Assembly: GCA_026986115.1 (NCBI GenBank)
Contig: JALSPG010000091.1
Coordinates: 1 to 34,336 of the forward strand
Length of the DNA: 34,336 nt
DNA from: Thermodesulfobacteriales bacterium
GTDB lineage: Bacteria; Desulfobacterota; Thermodesulfobacteria; Thermodesulfobacteriales; Thermodesulfatatoraceae
Reading direction: 5' to 3'
The notes beneath the pieces are model-generated. The model did no database searches, was not told the DNA's origin, and saw nothing but the letters and a program-made list of their open reading frames with translations. The translations under genes and the position numbers were made by a program. Below, piece after piece: positions 1 through 8,687 of this stretch (position 1 is its first letter; every line of letters begins with the position of its first letter).

Positions 1-563
1 CTTACTCGGCGGCTGGCTTTAAGCTGAAGAACCTGTTGACGAAAAATATGTTGGACTAATTTATCCTGGTCTGCTTCGGTGATCCAGATAAACTTAAAAG
101 CTACTTCACAACCTTGAGAATCGCAGTTCTCCACCCTTACAACTTCCCCAAAGGTTTTTAAAAATAGCCATTCTGGAAGCAAGCCTAAATCTATCTCGTA
201 AAGATCTCCAGGTTTTGGTTCGTGCGAAAGTCTAACTCTCAACCCACCTGCACTGAGATTGGCCTCTGTCTCCCGAAAACCTTTTAAAAATTCCTCTCCT
301 AAAAAGTGAATTAAAATACGATCAAGTTTTTGATTCAAAATTTCTAAAACCCCTGCAAGCTCCCGGTCTTTCTCTCGCAGACGTTTGAGATAAGATTCGA
401 GTTTTACCACTTCTCCGGGAGGACGAATGGGGTCAATCCAGGGTTTTTCTTTGCCTTCTTTATAATTGGCAAGTTTCTTTTCAAATTCTTCGCGCTTTAG
501 GGGTTTTAAACGCAGCAAAACTCGATCGTAAATACGAATATGATGTCTTTTCTCTTCGCTCAT
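1..563 (-). CDS. PilZ-domain protein, partial (C-terminus beyond the window)
   Basis: I translated this reading frame by hand from the ATG at 563; it stays open to base 1, giving 187 residues with no stop. The start overlaps the motB stop in an ATGA arrangement, so it is translationally coupled to motB. The N-terminus has an RxxxR pattern (R5-R9), a charged helical stretch follows (about 45-95), and NLSAGG at 102-107 fits the [DN]xSxxG half of the PilZ c-di-GMP signature. Beta-rich sequence follows to about 165. PilZ proteins bind cyclic di-GMP; those linked to motAB (YcgR type) can act as a brake on the flagellar motor. The motor role is inferred from context only. PilZ assignment is likely, but the distance between the two half-motifs is longer than in a minimal PilZ domain, so the RxxxR may be fortuitous. 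Confidence 0.72.
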   Translation of the reverse strand, partial: MSEEKRHHIRIYDRVLLRLKPLKREEFEKKLANYKEGKEKPWIDPIRPPGEVVKLESYLKRLREKDRELAGVLEILNQKLDRILIHFLGEEFLKGFRETEANLSAGGLRVRLSHEPKPGDLYEIDLGLLPEWLFLKTFGEVVRVENCDSQGCEVAFKFIWITEADQDKLVQHIFRQQVLQLKASRRV

Positions 564-1336
564 TTTACCTCCTGAGGAAGGGGCTCCTGTTCTTTGGGGC
601 CAGAAAAAGCTTCCCGATATTCTAAAAGTGGGGTCTTATGTTGTAAGAGAATGATCTCAACCCTTCGATTGGCAGCCCGGTGCTCTTCAGTATCATTGGG
701 ATAGAGAGGACGGCTGGGGCCGTAACCAACTGCTGCCAGCTGACGTGGTAACACAAATTTGTGCTTCAAGAAAAATTCTACCACTCTTGCGGCCCTTACT
801 GCTGAAAGCTCCCAGTTGGAACGGAAGCGCCCGCCTTTGATTGGGGTATTATCCGTGTGCCCTGCTACTACGATTTCCCCGTCAAAAAGTTCTAAAACCT
901 CTCCCACTTTAAAAAGGACCTGTTTAGCTCGGGGGGAAAGCTCGGCACTGCCCTTCGGAAAAAGCAGTTCATCCTTAAAGCGCAGAATGACCCTATCTTT
1001 TAAGCTTTCAATTTGAATTTCACCTTTGATCATCTCAAGCTTTACCGCGGCCTTTATCCTTTCGAGAAGCTCTTCAACAGTAAATTTGGCTGGAAATTCC
1101 GTCGAAACCACATCTATACCTTTAGGAATCTCAAAAACCACTTCTTCTCTTTGCACCCCAAAAGCATCTCTCAAAGATCCTGCTACCTCTTTAAAACGCG
1201 CCACATCCATTTCGGAAAAAGAGAGCAAAAGGACGAAAAAACACATGAGAAGCGACATGAGGTCGGAAAAAGTAGTCATCCATTTGGGGGCTCCAGCTTC
1301 GCACTTTTCTTTTTTTTCTGGACAATTCTTACCCAT
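560..1336 (-). CDS. motB: Flagellar motor stator protein MotB
   Basis: This is a 258-residue stator subunit that anchors the MotA ring to peptidoglycan. The N-terminal segment WMTTFSDLMSLLMCFFVLLL (19-38) is the single membrane helix and carries the conserved ion-binding Asp (D25). The C-terminal half is an OmpA-like peptidoglycan-binding domain, with GHTDNTPIKGG and a following SNWELSAVRAARVV segment. Length is close to the usual 250-310. The start codon overlaps the motA stop by one base (TAATG), and its own stop overlaps the next gene. Two cysteines near the N-terminus (C5, C12) lie on the cytoplasmic side. Whether the stator uses protons or sodium cannot be told from sequence alone. The assignment is firm. 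Confidence 0.96.
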   Translation of the reverse strand: MGKNCPEKKEKCEAGAPKWMTTFSDLMSLLMCFFVLLLSFSEMDVARFKEVAGSLRDAFGVQREEVVFEIPKGIDVVSTEFPAKFTVEELLERIKAAVKLEMIKGEIQIESLKDRVILRFKDELLFPKGSAELSPRAKQVLFKVGEVLELFDGEIVVAGHTDNTPIKGGRFRSNWELSAVRAARVVEFFLKHKFVLPRQLAAVGYGPSRPLYPNDTEEHRAANRRVEIILLQHKTPLLEYREAFSGPKEQEPLPQEVK

Positions 1337-2100
1337 TATCCTTCACCGCCCCCTGCTTCTCGCTTTTTAGGTGGAAGGAATGCTTTGAGTATCTCTTCAA
1401 GCACCCGTGGATTGAGGCCTTTTTGAAGGCCAATCACTCCTTCGATGATGAGTCGGTAATTTAGCTGCTCCTCCTGAGAACGAAGGGCAAGTTTATTGGC
1501 AATAGGAATAAAGATTAGGTTGGCCAAAACGGCACCGTAAAGAGTGGTAAGAAGGGCTACAGCCATAGAAGGACCAATAGATTTGGGATCATCCATGCTA
1601 GAAAGCATTTGGACCAAACCAATAAGGGTTCCGATCATTCCAAAAGCCGGGGCCAAGTCAGCCATGGTCTTAAAAAGATTTTGGCCTGTTTCATGACGTT
1701 CAGCCATAAGGGCTACTTCTTTAGAAAGAACCTCCTCGATAAATTCTGCCTCGTGCCCATCCACACAATACATGATGGCCTTCTTGAGAAAGGGATTTTT
1801 AACAGGTTGTTTTTCGAGTTTTAAAAGCCCTTCCCGACGGGCAATGTTGGCCAAAGTGGTAAGTTCTTTGATAATTTCTTCCGGGGGATCAAGCTTGTTG
1901 AAAAAAGCGTTCATAGCGATTTTAAACGAACCAATCACATCTGGAAGCGAGTAAGAGATAAAAGACCCCGCAATAGTTCCTCCCACCACTACCAAAACCG
2001 AGGGAATATTGATGAAGATCCCAAGACTTCCGCCAACCAAGATTGAACCTAGAAGGAGAACGATTCCGAGGACTAAACCAACTACCGTTCCAAGATCCAT
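1336..2100 (-). CDS. motA: Flagellar motor stator protein MotA
   Basis: This is a 254-residue membrane protein of the MotA/PomA family, which forms the ion channel ring with MotB and pushes on the rotor. Two hydrophobic helices lie at the N-terminus (about 5-25 and 30-52). A cytoplasmic loop with RHETG follows, then two more helices, with the conserved APAFGMIGTLIGLV segment in the third. The ATG at 2100 is preceded by only a weak purine stretch (GTGGGG, 5 bases away), and that stretch is the 3' arm of a 12-bp hairpin (see 2106-2151). The gene follows carB by 62 bases with no clear promoter, so read-through from carB is possible. Only motAB and a PilZ gene are seen here; the other flagellar genes must be elsewhere. 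Confidence 0.95.
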   Translation of the reverse strand: MDLGTVVGLVLGIVLLLGSILVGGSLGIFINIPSVLVVVGGTIAGSFISYSLPDVIGSFKIAMNAFFNKLDPPEEIIKELTTLANIARREGLLKLEKQPVKNPFLKKAIMYCVDGHEAEFIEEVLSKEVALMAERHETGQNLFKTMADLAPAFGMIGTLIGLVQMLSSMDDPKSIGPSMAVALLTTLYGAVLANLIFIPIANKLALRSQEEQLNYRLIIEGVIGLQKGLNPRVLEEILKAFLPPKKREAGGGEG

Positions 2101-2105
2101 AAGAA

Positions 2106-2151
2106 CCCCACTTTGCCTTTAGTCTCTCAGAAGTTATCGGCAAAAGTGGGG
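2106..2151 (-). promoter_or_regulatory. Hairpin covering the motA ribosome-binding region
   Basis: On the minus strand the 5' arm is 2151-2139 and the 3' arm GGCAAAGTGGGG is 2117-2106. All 12 bases of the 3' arm can pair, leaving one extra U bulged in the 5' arm, around a 21-base loop. The 3' arm contains the only Shine-Dalgarno-like sequence of motA, five bases before its ATG. No U-tract follows, so it does not look like a terminator for carB. It may limit translation of motA, or serve as an mRNA boundary between carB and motAB. The pairing is seen; the function is inferred. Confidence 0.5.
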
Positions 2152-2162
2152 TAGTGGTTGAG

Positions 2163-5100
2163 CTAAAGGAGACCCTTACGGGCGTAATAACAAGCGGGAA
2201 GGTTTTTATAATAATCCTGAAGAGGTCTTACGGTAAATTTGGCTTCTTTAAGACGTCTGATGGCCTCAACCATGGCCCTGGCACAGGAGATAGTGGTAGC
2301 GTAAGGAACATCAAGCTCCATAGCATAACGCCTAATAAGATAGGCATCTTCACGGCTGACTTTACCCTGGGCGGTGTTTATAACCAGAGAGAATTCACCG
2401 TTTTTAAGAAGATCAATGGCATTGGGACGTACTTTATCGGAAATTTTGGGAATGATCTCTACAGAAAGCCCTGCAATTTTTAAGGTTTCGGCAGTTCCCC
2501 TGGTAGCTACGATCTCAAAACCAAGTTCTGCTAAGGCCTTGGCAATCTCCACTACTAAAGGTTTATCTGGGTCCTTGACGGAAATAAAAACCTTTCCAGA
2601 GGTAGGAAGACGCATACCTGCAGCCAACTGAGCCTTGGCATAAGCAAGCCCAAAATCAAGATCTATGCCCATCACTTCTCCGGTAGATTTCATCTCCGGG
2701 CCAAGAAGGACATCTACCCCTGGAAAACGTCTGAAAGGAAACACCGCTTCTTTTACGGATACATGTTTGGGCTCAATTTCTTTGGTAAATCCGAGTTCCT
2801 TAAGGCTTTTCCCCATCATCACCCAGGTGGCAAAACGGGCCAAAGGTACCCCGATAGCTTTAGAAACAAAGGGTACTGTGCGTGAAGCCCTTGGATTTAC
2901 TTCTAACACGAAGAGTTCATCATCCTTGATGGCGTACTGGACGTTCATAAGGCCCACCACATTGAGTTCCTTTGCCAAGGCGCGGGTAGCTTCCTTGATC
3001 TCCTCTATCATTTGGCGTGAAATAGAGATGGGCGGGATAACACAGGCTGAATCTCCGGAGTGAATCCCAGCCTCTTCAATGTGTTCCATGATGCCACCGA
3101 TTACCGTAATTTCGCCATCTGAAATAGCATCCACGTCCACTTCAATAGCCTGTTCTAAGAATTTATCAATGAGAACAGGGTGTTCGGGATTTACTAGAGC
3201 CGCGGTAGCCATGTAATGTTTAAGGCTTTCTTCATCCCAGACAATTTGCATGGCTCGTCCGCCAAGCACATAAGAAGGCCTCACCAGCACGGGATAACCT
3301 ATTTTTTGAGCTACCTCCAGGGCCTCTTCCACGGTGAAGGCCGTGCCAGCAGGAGGTTTCTTGAGCCCAAGTTTGTCAAGGAGGGCAGCAAAGCGTTCTC
3401 GGTCTTCAGCCCGGTCAATACTATCAGGTGAAGTGCCAAGAATTTTCACCCCGGATCTGGCTAGCGGAACTGCTAAATTCAAAGGGGTCTGCCCGCCAAA
3501 TTGAATAATTACCCCTTCGGGAGCTTCTTGTTCATAAATATGAAGCACATCTTCTAAGGTAAGGGGTTCAAAATAGAGCCTGTCTGAAGTGTCATAGTCG
3601 GTAGAGACCGTTTCAGGATTGGAATTTACCATGATAGATTCCACTCCAAGCTCCCGCAAACCGAAAGAGGCATGAACACAGCAATAGTCAAACTCGATCC
3701 CTTGCCCTATCCGGTTTGGCCCCCCTCCAAGAATCATCACCTTCCGTCTTCTGGAAACCCGAGCTTCGTTCTCTACCTCATAGCTTGAGTAATAGTAGGG
3801 AGTATAGGCCTCAAACTCCGCCGCACAGGTGTCTACTAATTTATATACCGGACGAATTCCCTGATCTTTTCGCAAACGGGCCACCTCTTCTTCGTCTTTT
3901 CCCGTCAAAAAAGCAATCTGGCGGTCAGAAAATCCAAAGCGCTTTATCTCGTAAAGAGGTTCTGGACGACGAAGGGCTTCTTCGGAAATCTCTCCTTCCT
4001 TCTCTACTATCTGGCGGATTTGCTCAAGAAACCAGGGATCTATGCGCGAAAGCTCATAAATTTCCTGGGTAGAAAAGCCGGCTTTATAAGCCTCGCGAAT
4101 ATAAAAAATTCTCTCGCTATTTGGAAGGCGTAATTTTTCAATGATTAACTCGCGGGCAGGAAGCTTACCCCTATCAGAGGGAGATTTACCATCGGCTCCG
4201 AGCCCGGCGCGCCCTATTTCAAGCCCTCGCAAAGCCTTCTGAAGGGCCTCCTTAAAAGTGCGCCCAATGGCCATGGTCTCCCCCACCGATCGCATAGAAG
4301 TCGTGAGCTCATCTTTGGTCTCAGGAAATTTTTCAAAGGTGAAGCGGGGAACCTTTACCACCACATAATCAATAGTGGGTTCAAAAGAAGCCATGGTCTC
4401 CCGGGTAATATCATTGGGAATCTCATCCAGTGTGTAACCCACTGCCAGTTTGGCAGCAATCTTAGCGATGGGAAACCCAGTGGCTTTACTGGCCAGGGCC
4501 GAGGAACGTGAAACCCGAGGATTCATCTCGATAACGACCATCTCTCCAGTCTCAGGATGAATAGCAAACTGGACGTTTGAGCCTCCGGTATCTACACCAA
4601 TCTCGCGCATAATAGCAATGGCAGCATTTCGCATACGTTGATATTCCCGATCTGTAAGGGTCTGGGCAGGGGCTACAGTAATAGAATCTCCGGTATGAAC
4701 TCCCATAGGGTCAAAATTTTCAATAGGACAAATAATGACAACGTTATCGTTTTTGTCTCGCATTACTTCGAGCTCAAACTCTTTCCAGCCTAGTACACTT
4801 TCTTCAAGCATAACCTGGTGAATCAGAGAAAGTTCAAGGCCTTGAGTAACAATTTCTTCAAGCTCTTCCCGATTGTAGGCCACCCCTCCCCCAGTACCTC
4901 CAAGCGTAAAACTTGGGCGTACAATAATGGGATAGCCTATTCTTTCAGCAGCCTTAAGTGCCTCCTTCACTGTAGTTACAATTTCACTTCGAGGGACCTT
5001 GAGACCAATATTTTTCATAGCTTCCCGAAAGGCCTCTCGGTCTTCAGCCTTTCGAATAACCTCTGCCGAAGCAGCAATCATTTCTACCCTGTATTTTTCA

Positions 5101-5423
5101 AGCACCCCCCGGCGAGCAACCTCGAAGGCCACATTAAGGCCTGTTTGACCACCCAAAGTAGGTAATAAGGCGTCAGGGCGTTCTTCTTTAATAATTTCAG
5201 CCACCACTTCTGGGGTGATAGGTTCCACATAGGTGCGGTCTGCCATTTCAGGATCTGTCATGATGGTGGCCGGGTTAGAATTTACAAGAACTACCTCAAA
5301 ACCTTCTTCCTTCAAGGCCTTACAGGCCTGAGTACCTGAATAATCAAACTCACAGGCCTGCCCAATCACAATCGGACCAGAACCTATAATGAGAATCTTT
5401 TTGAGATCAGTTCTCTTAGGCAT
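2163..5423 (-). CDS. carB: Carbamoyl-phosphate synthase large subunit
   Basis: This is 1086 residues, close to the E. coli length of 1073. It makes carbamoyl phosphate from bicarbonate, ATP and glutamine-derived ammonia for pyrimidine and arginine synthesis, with CarA as partner (not in this window). Two ATP-grasp halves are visible, beginning [20 protein letters not shown] and [19 protein letters not shown], and an MGS-like allosteric domain ends the protein. I chose the ATG at 5423 ([11 protein letters not shown]), because GGGGAGG lies just before it and this matches family N-termini. The frame is open to 5495, but that 24-residue extension runs through the end of the upstream gene and is not family-like. 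It starts 8 bases after the upstream stop. Unlike in some deep-branching thermophiles, the gene is not split. Confidence 0.97.
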   Translation of the reverse strand: MPKRTDLKKILIIGSGPIVIGQACEFDYSGTQACKALKEEGFEVVLVNSNPATIMTDPEMADRTYVEPITPEVVAEIIKEERPDALLPTLGGQTGLNVAFEVARRGVLEKYRVEMIAASAEVIRKAEDREAFREAMKNIGLKVPRSEIVTTVKEALKAAERIGYPIIVRPSFTLGGTGGGVAYNREELEEIVTQGLELSLIHQVMLEESVLGWKEFELEVMRDKNDNVVIICPIENFDPMGVHTGDSITVAPAQTLTDREYQRMRNAAIAIMREIGVDTGGSNVQFAIHPETGEMVVIEMNPRVSRSSALASKATGFPIAKIAAKLAVGYTLDEIPNDITRETMASFEPTIDYVVVKVPRFTFEKFPETKDELTTSMRSVGETMAIGRTFKEALQKALRGLEIGRAGLGADGKSPSDRGKLPARELIIEKLRLPNSERIFYIREAYKAGFSTQEIYELSRIDPWFLEQIRQIVEKEGEISEEALRRPEPLYEIKRFGFSDRQIAFLTGKDEEEVARLRKDQGIRPVYKLVDTCAAEFEAYTPYYYSSYEVENEARVSRRRKVMILGGGPNRIGQGIEFDYCCVHASFGLRELGVESIMVNSNPETVSTDYDTSDRLYFEPLTLEDVLHIYEQEAPEGVIIQFGGQTPLNLAVPLARSGVKILGTSPDSIDRAEDRERFAALLDKLGLKKPPAGTAFTVEEALEVAQKIGYPVLVRPSYVLGGRAMQIVWDEESLKHYMATAALVNPEHPVLIDKFLEQAIEVDVDAISDGEITVIGGIMEHIEEAGIHSGDSACVIPPISISRQMIEEIKEATRALAKELNVVGLMNVQYAIKDDELFVLEVNPRASRTVPFVSKAIGVPLARFATWVMMGKSLKELGFTKEIEPKHVSVKEAVFPFRRFPGVDVLLGPEMKSTGEVMGIDLDFGLAYAKAQLAAGMRLPTSGKVFISVKDPDKPLVVEIAKALAELGFEIVATRGTAETLKIAGLSVEIIPKISDKVRPNAIDLLKNGEFSLVINTAQGKVSREDAYLIRRYAMELDVPYATTISCARAMVEAIRRLKEAKFTVRPLQDYYKNLPACYYARKGLL

Positions 5424-5431
5424 GGCCTCCC

Positions 5432-7315
5432 CTATAAATTCGGTAATTCTTGAAAGAGTTTCACCTGGGCCTTTTCTCGAAGATGCCGATACCAAGCCGA
5501 AAAGGCCTCCCGACGCTTTTCAGCTGTGAGACGCTTCAAATAAGTTTCTTTTTCTTTGGCAAACAAGGCGAGATCAGCTGGTTTAAGATCTGCTACTCGT
5601 ACGAGATAATAAAAATCTCCTGCCAAAATAGCTTCCTCTGCCCACTCACCTTTTCGCCCTAACCCCTTCACTACCCGTAGAACTGCTGGGGGGATACCGG
5701 ATACCGAAACCTCCTTGCGGGCAAAATACCCACTTTCTTCAAATTTGAGCCCGGCTTTCTTAAGAACTTCAACGGGATTAGAGGCTCCTTTCAAGGATAC
5801 TAGCAGTTCTCGAGCCTTTTGAGCACAAAGCTTTAAGGCCTTTTCTTTTAAAAGATCCTCCCGAACTTTATCTTTTACCATCTTAAAAGGCGGAATTCGA
5901 GGCTCCCTCCGTTCAGAAAGCTTGAAGAGTAAAATCCCTTCGGGAGTCTCCACAATAGGGCCTAACTCTCCCTCTTCGAGCTTAAGAGCCGCTTCCAAGG
6001 CCTCCGTAGTCAAGATAGAAGGAGGATTTTGGGGAGTAAAAAGAGGAGTTTTTTGAAGTTTAACCCCGTTTTTTTGGGCCCATTCTTCAAGTCCTCCCAA
6101 AAGGATAACCTCGTCGTAAATTTTGTTGGCTTTTTCCCAGGCATAATGTTTGAGCCTTTCTTCAAGAAGACGCTTTCTGATCTCCTCCTTAACCTCTTCA
6201 AAAGGTTTCTGGGTAGCAGGCTTGATCTTCTCTACCAAAATAATGTGGTATCCCAGGGGGGTTCTTAACGGACCTATAATTTCCCCCTCTTTGGCTCCAA
6301 AAGTTACATCTCTTAAGCTTTCAAATAATTCTTCACGGGTAAGCCACCCCAATTCTCCTCCTTCTTTCTTGGTATGGGGGTCGTCAGAAAATTTACGGGC
6401 GACCTCGGCAAAGTTCTCTGGGCCTTTGATCTTTTGACGGATTTCTTGGGCCCTCTTAAAGAAGGTTTCTTCGTCCTCCCCTTTTTTAGGAGTAATCAAA
6501 ATGTGTCTTATCTTTCGTTTTTCCGGAACGGTATATTCTTTTTTATGCGCTTCATAATAGCTTTTTAATTCCTCATTAGAAATCTTAATTTCTTTTTTAA
6601 GATCATCATATTTTAGCAGATAGTAAGATAGCGCCAATTTTAATGGGGTACGATATTTCTCTTTATTTTTCTCATAATATTCTTTTATCTCCTCTTCTGT
6701 TAAAGAAATTTCTTTCTCACATTGAGAAATAGGCAGCTTTATATAAGAAATTTTTATTTTTTCATTTTCAAAACTATACCAGTCTTTAGCCTCGTTCTCG
6801 GTAGCGCGAATAGGAGAAGTAAGCAAATGTCTTATTTTGGCCTCTAAAAGATCGGCGCGAACCATTTCCTCAAAATCAGCCGGAGAAAGGCGCAAGTTTC
6901 TCAAGACGAGGCGATAACGGCGGGGGTCGAACCGACCCTGGCTTTGAAATACCGGCATCTGAGAGATAGCAAGCTGTATTTCTTTGGTACTAACTTCTAT
7001 ATCCATCTCCTTGGCAGCTTCAGCTAGAAGACGCCTTTTAACCAGATCTTCAAAGACCTGAGCGGGAAGCTGTAATTGTTTGAGAAGATTTTCGTCAAGC
7101 CTAGCACCAAAAAGGGCCTGTAACTGCTGAAGCCTCTGGGCATAAAGGGCCCTGAATTCTGTAAGGGTGATGGGCTGCCCGTTCACTTCAGCCAAAATAT
7201 CGGCCTTACGGGTACGGAAAGTGCCTACCCCCCAGAAGATGAAAACAATAATAATGGCCGCCAAAAGGGCCTTTACCATCCAAGAACCTGCTCGCTGCCG
7301 CAAGAAATCGAGCAT
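5432..7315 (-). CDS. PpiD/SurA-like membrane-anchored periplasmic peptidyl-prolyl isomerase
   Basis: This 627-residue protein has one N-terminal membrane anchor (about 13-32, with short charged cytoplasmic residues before it), then a SurA-N-like chaperone region. A parvulin-type PPIase domain follows at about 266-366 ([34 protein letters not shown]). A long C-terminal region resembles PpiD. PpiD-family proteins sit at the periplasmic face of the inner membrane and help exported proteins fold. The length matches E. coli PpiD (623). The ATG at 7315 has GTGGGGG as its nearest purine stretch; the palindrome GCTGAATTCAGC (7329-7340) lies just upstream, with GAGGAG before it. It lies between ispD and carB and is probably co-transcribed with both. 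The family call is strong; the exact name ppiD is likely but not certain. Confidence 0.87.
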   Translation of the reverse strand: MLDFLRQRAGSWMVKALLAAIIIVFIFWGVGTFRTRKADILAEVNGQPITLTEFRALYAQRLQQLQALFGARLDENLLKQLQLPAQVFEDLVKRRLLAEAAKEMDIEVSTKEIQLAISQMPVFQSQGRFDPRRYRLVLRNLRLSPADFEEMVRADLLEAKIRHLLTSPIRATENEAKDWYSFENEKIKISYIKLPISQCEKEISLTEEEIKEYYEKNKEKYRTPLKLALSYYLLKYDDLKKEIKISNEELKSYYEAHKKEYTVPEKRKIRHILITPKKGEDEETFFKRAQEIRQKIKGPENFAEVARKFSDDPHTKKEGGELGWLTREELFESLRDVTFGAKEGEIIGPLRTPLGYHIILVEKIKPATQKPFEEVKEEIRKRLLEERLKHYAWEKANKIYDEVILLGGLEEWAQKNGVKLQKTPLFTPQNPPSILTTEALEAALKLEEGELGPIVETPEGILLFKLSERREPRIPPFKMVKDKVREDLLKEKALKLCAQKARELLVSLKGASNPVEVLKKAGLKFEESGYFARKEVSVSGIPPAVLRVVKGLGRKGEWAEEAILAGDFYYLVRVADLKPADLALFAKEKETYLKRLTAEKRREAFSAWYRHLREKAQVKLFQELPNL

Positions 7316-7351
7316 AAGAAACCCCCACGCTGAATTCAGCTCCTCAAGCCT

Positions 7352-8050
7352 TTAACATCTTACCTCAAGAGAGGCAATAGGGAGGGAAGGTAAAAGGATT
7401 TTAGCAAGCTCTAAGTCTTCGGAAGTAGTAATTTTAAAATTTTTGAATTCTGATGAAACAATGTGAACTGAAACCCCATAGGCCTCAAGTAATGAGGCTT
7501 CATCGGTAAAATCAAGCCCCTTTTTTAAAGCCCAAGAAAAGGCCTCTTTTAAAATTTCATAAAGGGCTCCCTGAGGAGTATGAGCTAGATATATCCTCTC
7601 TCGAGGAAGGGTCCTTAAAACCCGGCCTTCCAAGACCTCTTTTACCGTGTCTCTGGAAGGCAAAGCTGCTAAAGCAGCACCTTTTTCTTTTACCTTCTGT
7701 AAAACCTTTTGTACCAAAGAAGGGCTGGCAAAAGGGCGGCAGGCGTCATGGACCAGAACGACTCTCGCTTCAGAAGGAACAGCTTTAAGGCCCTGGTATA
7801 CCGATTCTTGCCTAGTATTTCCTCCTAAAACAATCTCGAAGTCTTTCTCAAAATCGACAAGTTCTTCTTGCAAGCGTCCTTCCCAGCCGGAAAGCACCGG
7901 GATAATCACCAGGTCTATTTCGGGAAGCCTTTCAAAAATGGCTAAAGTATAGCGAATAAGCAAACGGTTTCCTAAAGGAAGAAACTGTTTAGGGACTTTC
8001 TTTCCTACTCTTTTTCCCACGCCTCCAGCGGGAACAATCACCACGTTCAC
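7352..8050 (-). CDS. ispD: 2-C-methyl-D-erythritol 4-phosphate cytidylyltransferase
   Basis: This is 232 residues, the usual IspD length. It transfers CMP from CTP to MEP in the non-mevalonate isoprenoid pathway. Motifs in order are the nucleotide-binding PAGGVGKRVGKKVPKQFLPL at the N-terminus, VHDACRPF, DTVKEV, LAHTPQGA, TDEASLLE and NFKITTSEDL, all typical of IspD. The ATG at 8050 is required because the glycine-rich loop starts at residue 8. It lies 62 bases inside the upstream nfi gene, so the first 20 or so codons are read in two frames. No IspF domain is fused. The assignment is firm. Confidence 0.95.
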   Translation of the reverse strand: MNVVIVPAGGVGKRVGKKVPKQFLPLGNRLLIRYTLAIFERLPEIDLVIIPVLSGWEGRLQEELVDFEKDFEIVLGGNTRQESVYQGLKAVPSEARVVLVHDACRPFASPSLVQKVLQKVKEKGAALAALPSRDTVKEVLEGRVLRTLPRERIYLAHTPQGALYEILKEAFSWALKKGLDFTDEASLLEAYGVSVHIVSSEFKNFKITTSEDLELAKILLPSLPIASLEVRC

Positions 8051-8687
8051 GGCGTACCCTCTGGCTTAAAAGATGAGCCTGACGTAATGGTTCTGGCAAA
8101 CGATAACCAGAAAGACACTTCTTGACCACCTTCAAGGCCCAAGAAAGGTCTATAAGATGGCCGGGAGAGATATAGACAGGCTTAACACCTTTGCGACTGC
8201 GCAAAACTACCCCTCGGATTTCGCCGTTGAGATAAATAGGAGCGGTAGAGCCCATTTCCTCGGCAGGAAGCTCAAATTCGCCCACCAACGGCTTTTTGGC
8301 CACCCCGATCGTGGGAATCCCTGTCTCAAGGCCCAAGTGGCTTGCAAGACCAAGTCCGCGAGGATGAAGAATTCCCTGCCCATCCACCAGGATCACCTCC
8401 GGCATATTTTTGAGGCTCAAAATAGCCTTTTTAAGGACAGGAACCTCCCTGAAGGAAAGAAAGCCTGGAATATAAGGGAATCTTACCTTTTCTTCCGCAA
8501 AGGTTTCTTCTATAAAACAGTCTTTCTTAAGATCAAAGACCACCACAGCCCCTAGGGCCAAATCACAAGCGGGAAGATAGGAAACATCAGCCCCTCCCAC
8601 TAAACGCGGAAACTTCTTAAGGGGTTGAAGCTTTATCTTCTTAGCCAAATTCTTTTGAAGAAACTTAAGCTCTTCAAGCCTTTGCAA
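7989..8687 (-). CDS. nfi: Endonuclease V (deoxyinosine 3' endonuclease)
   Basis: This 232-residue enzyme cuts DNA one base 3' of deoxyinosine, beginning repair of deaminated adenine, a lesion favoured at high temperature. Catalytic features are GGADVSY (D34), YIPGFLSFRE (Y72 and E81) and ILVDGQGILHPRGLGLASHLG (D102), then GVAKKPL and YISPGH. The start is a TTG at 8687; AGAGGA lies at the right distance, and no Met occurs near the expected N-terminus. It overlaps the end of mpl by 14 bases. The core resembles family members up to about LPEPLRQAHLLSQRVR; the last basic residues (ERGDCSRWRRGKKSRKESP) are read out of frame over the start of ispD and may be a dispensable tail. Confidence 0.93.
   Translation of the reverse strand: MQRLEELKFLQKNLAKKIKLQPLKKFPRLVGGADVSYLPACDLALGAVVVFDLKKDCFIEETFAEEKVRFPYIPGFLSFREVPVLKKAILSLKNMPEVILVDGQGILHPRGLGLASHLGLETGIPTIGVAKKPLVGEFELPAEEMGSTAPIYLNGEIRGVVLRSRKGVKPVYISPGHLIDLSWALKVVKKCLSGYRLPEPLRQAHLLSQRVRRERGDCSRWRRGKKSRKESP

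Noticed and set aside
1013-1426. Plus-strand open frames over motAB, carB, copA, pnp, infB and nusA
   Set aside because: They lie opposite well-conserved genes, lack ribosome-binding sites and have no family-like sequence; they are frame shadows.
5424-5495. 24-residue N-terminal extension of CarB
   Set aside because: It lies over the end of the upstream gene, has no family similarity, and a good GGGGAGG site marks the ATG at 5423.
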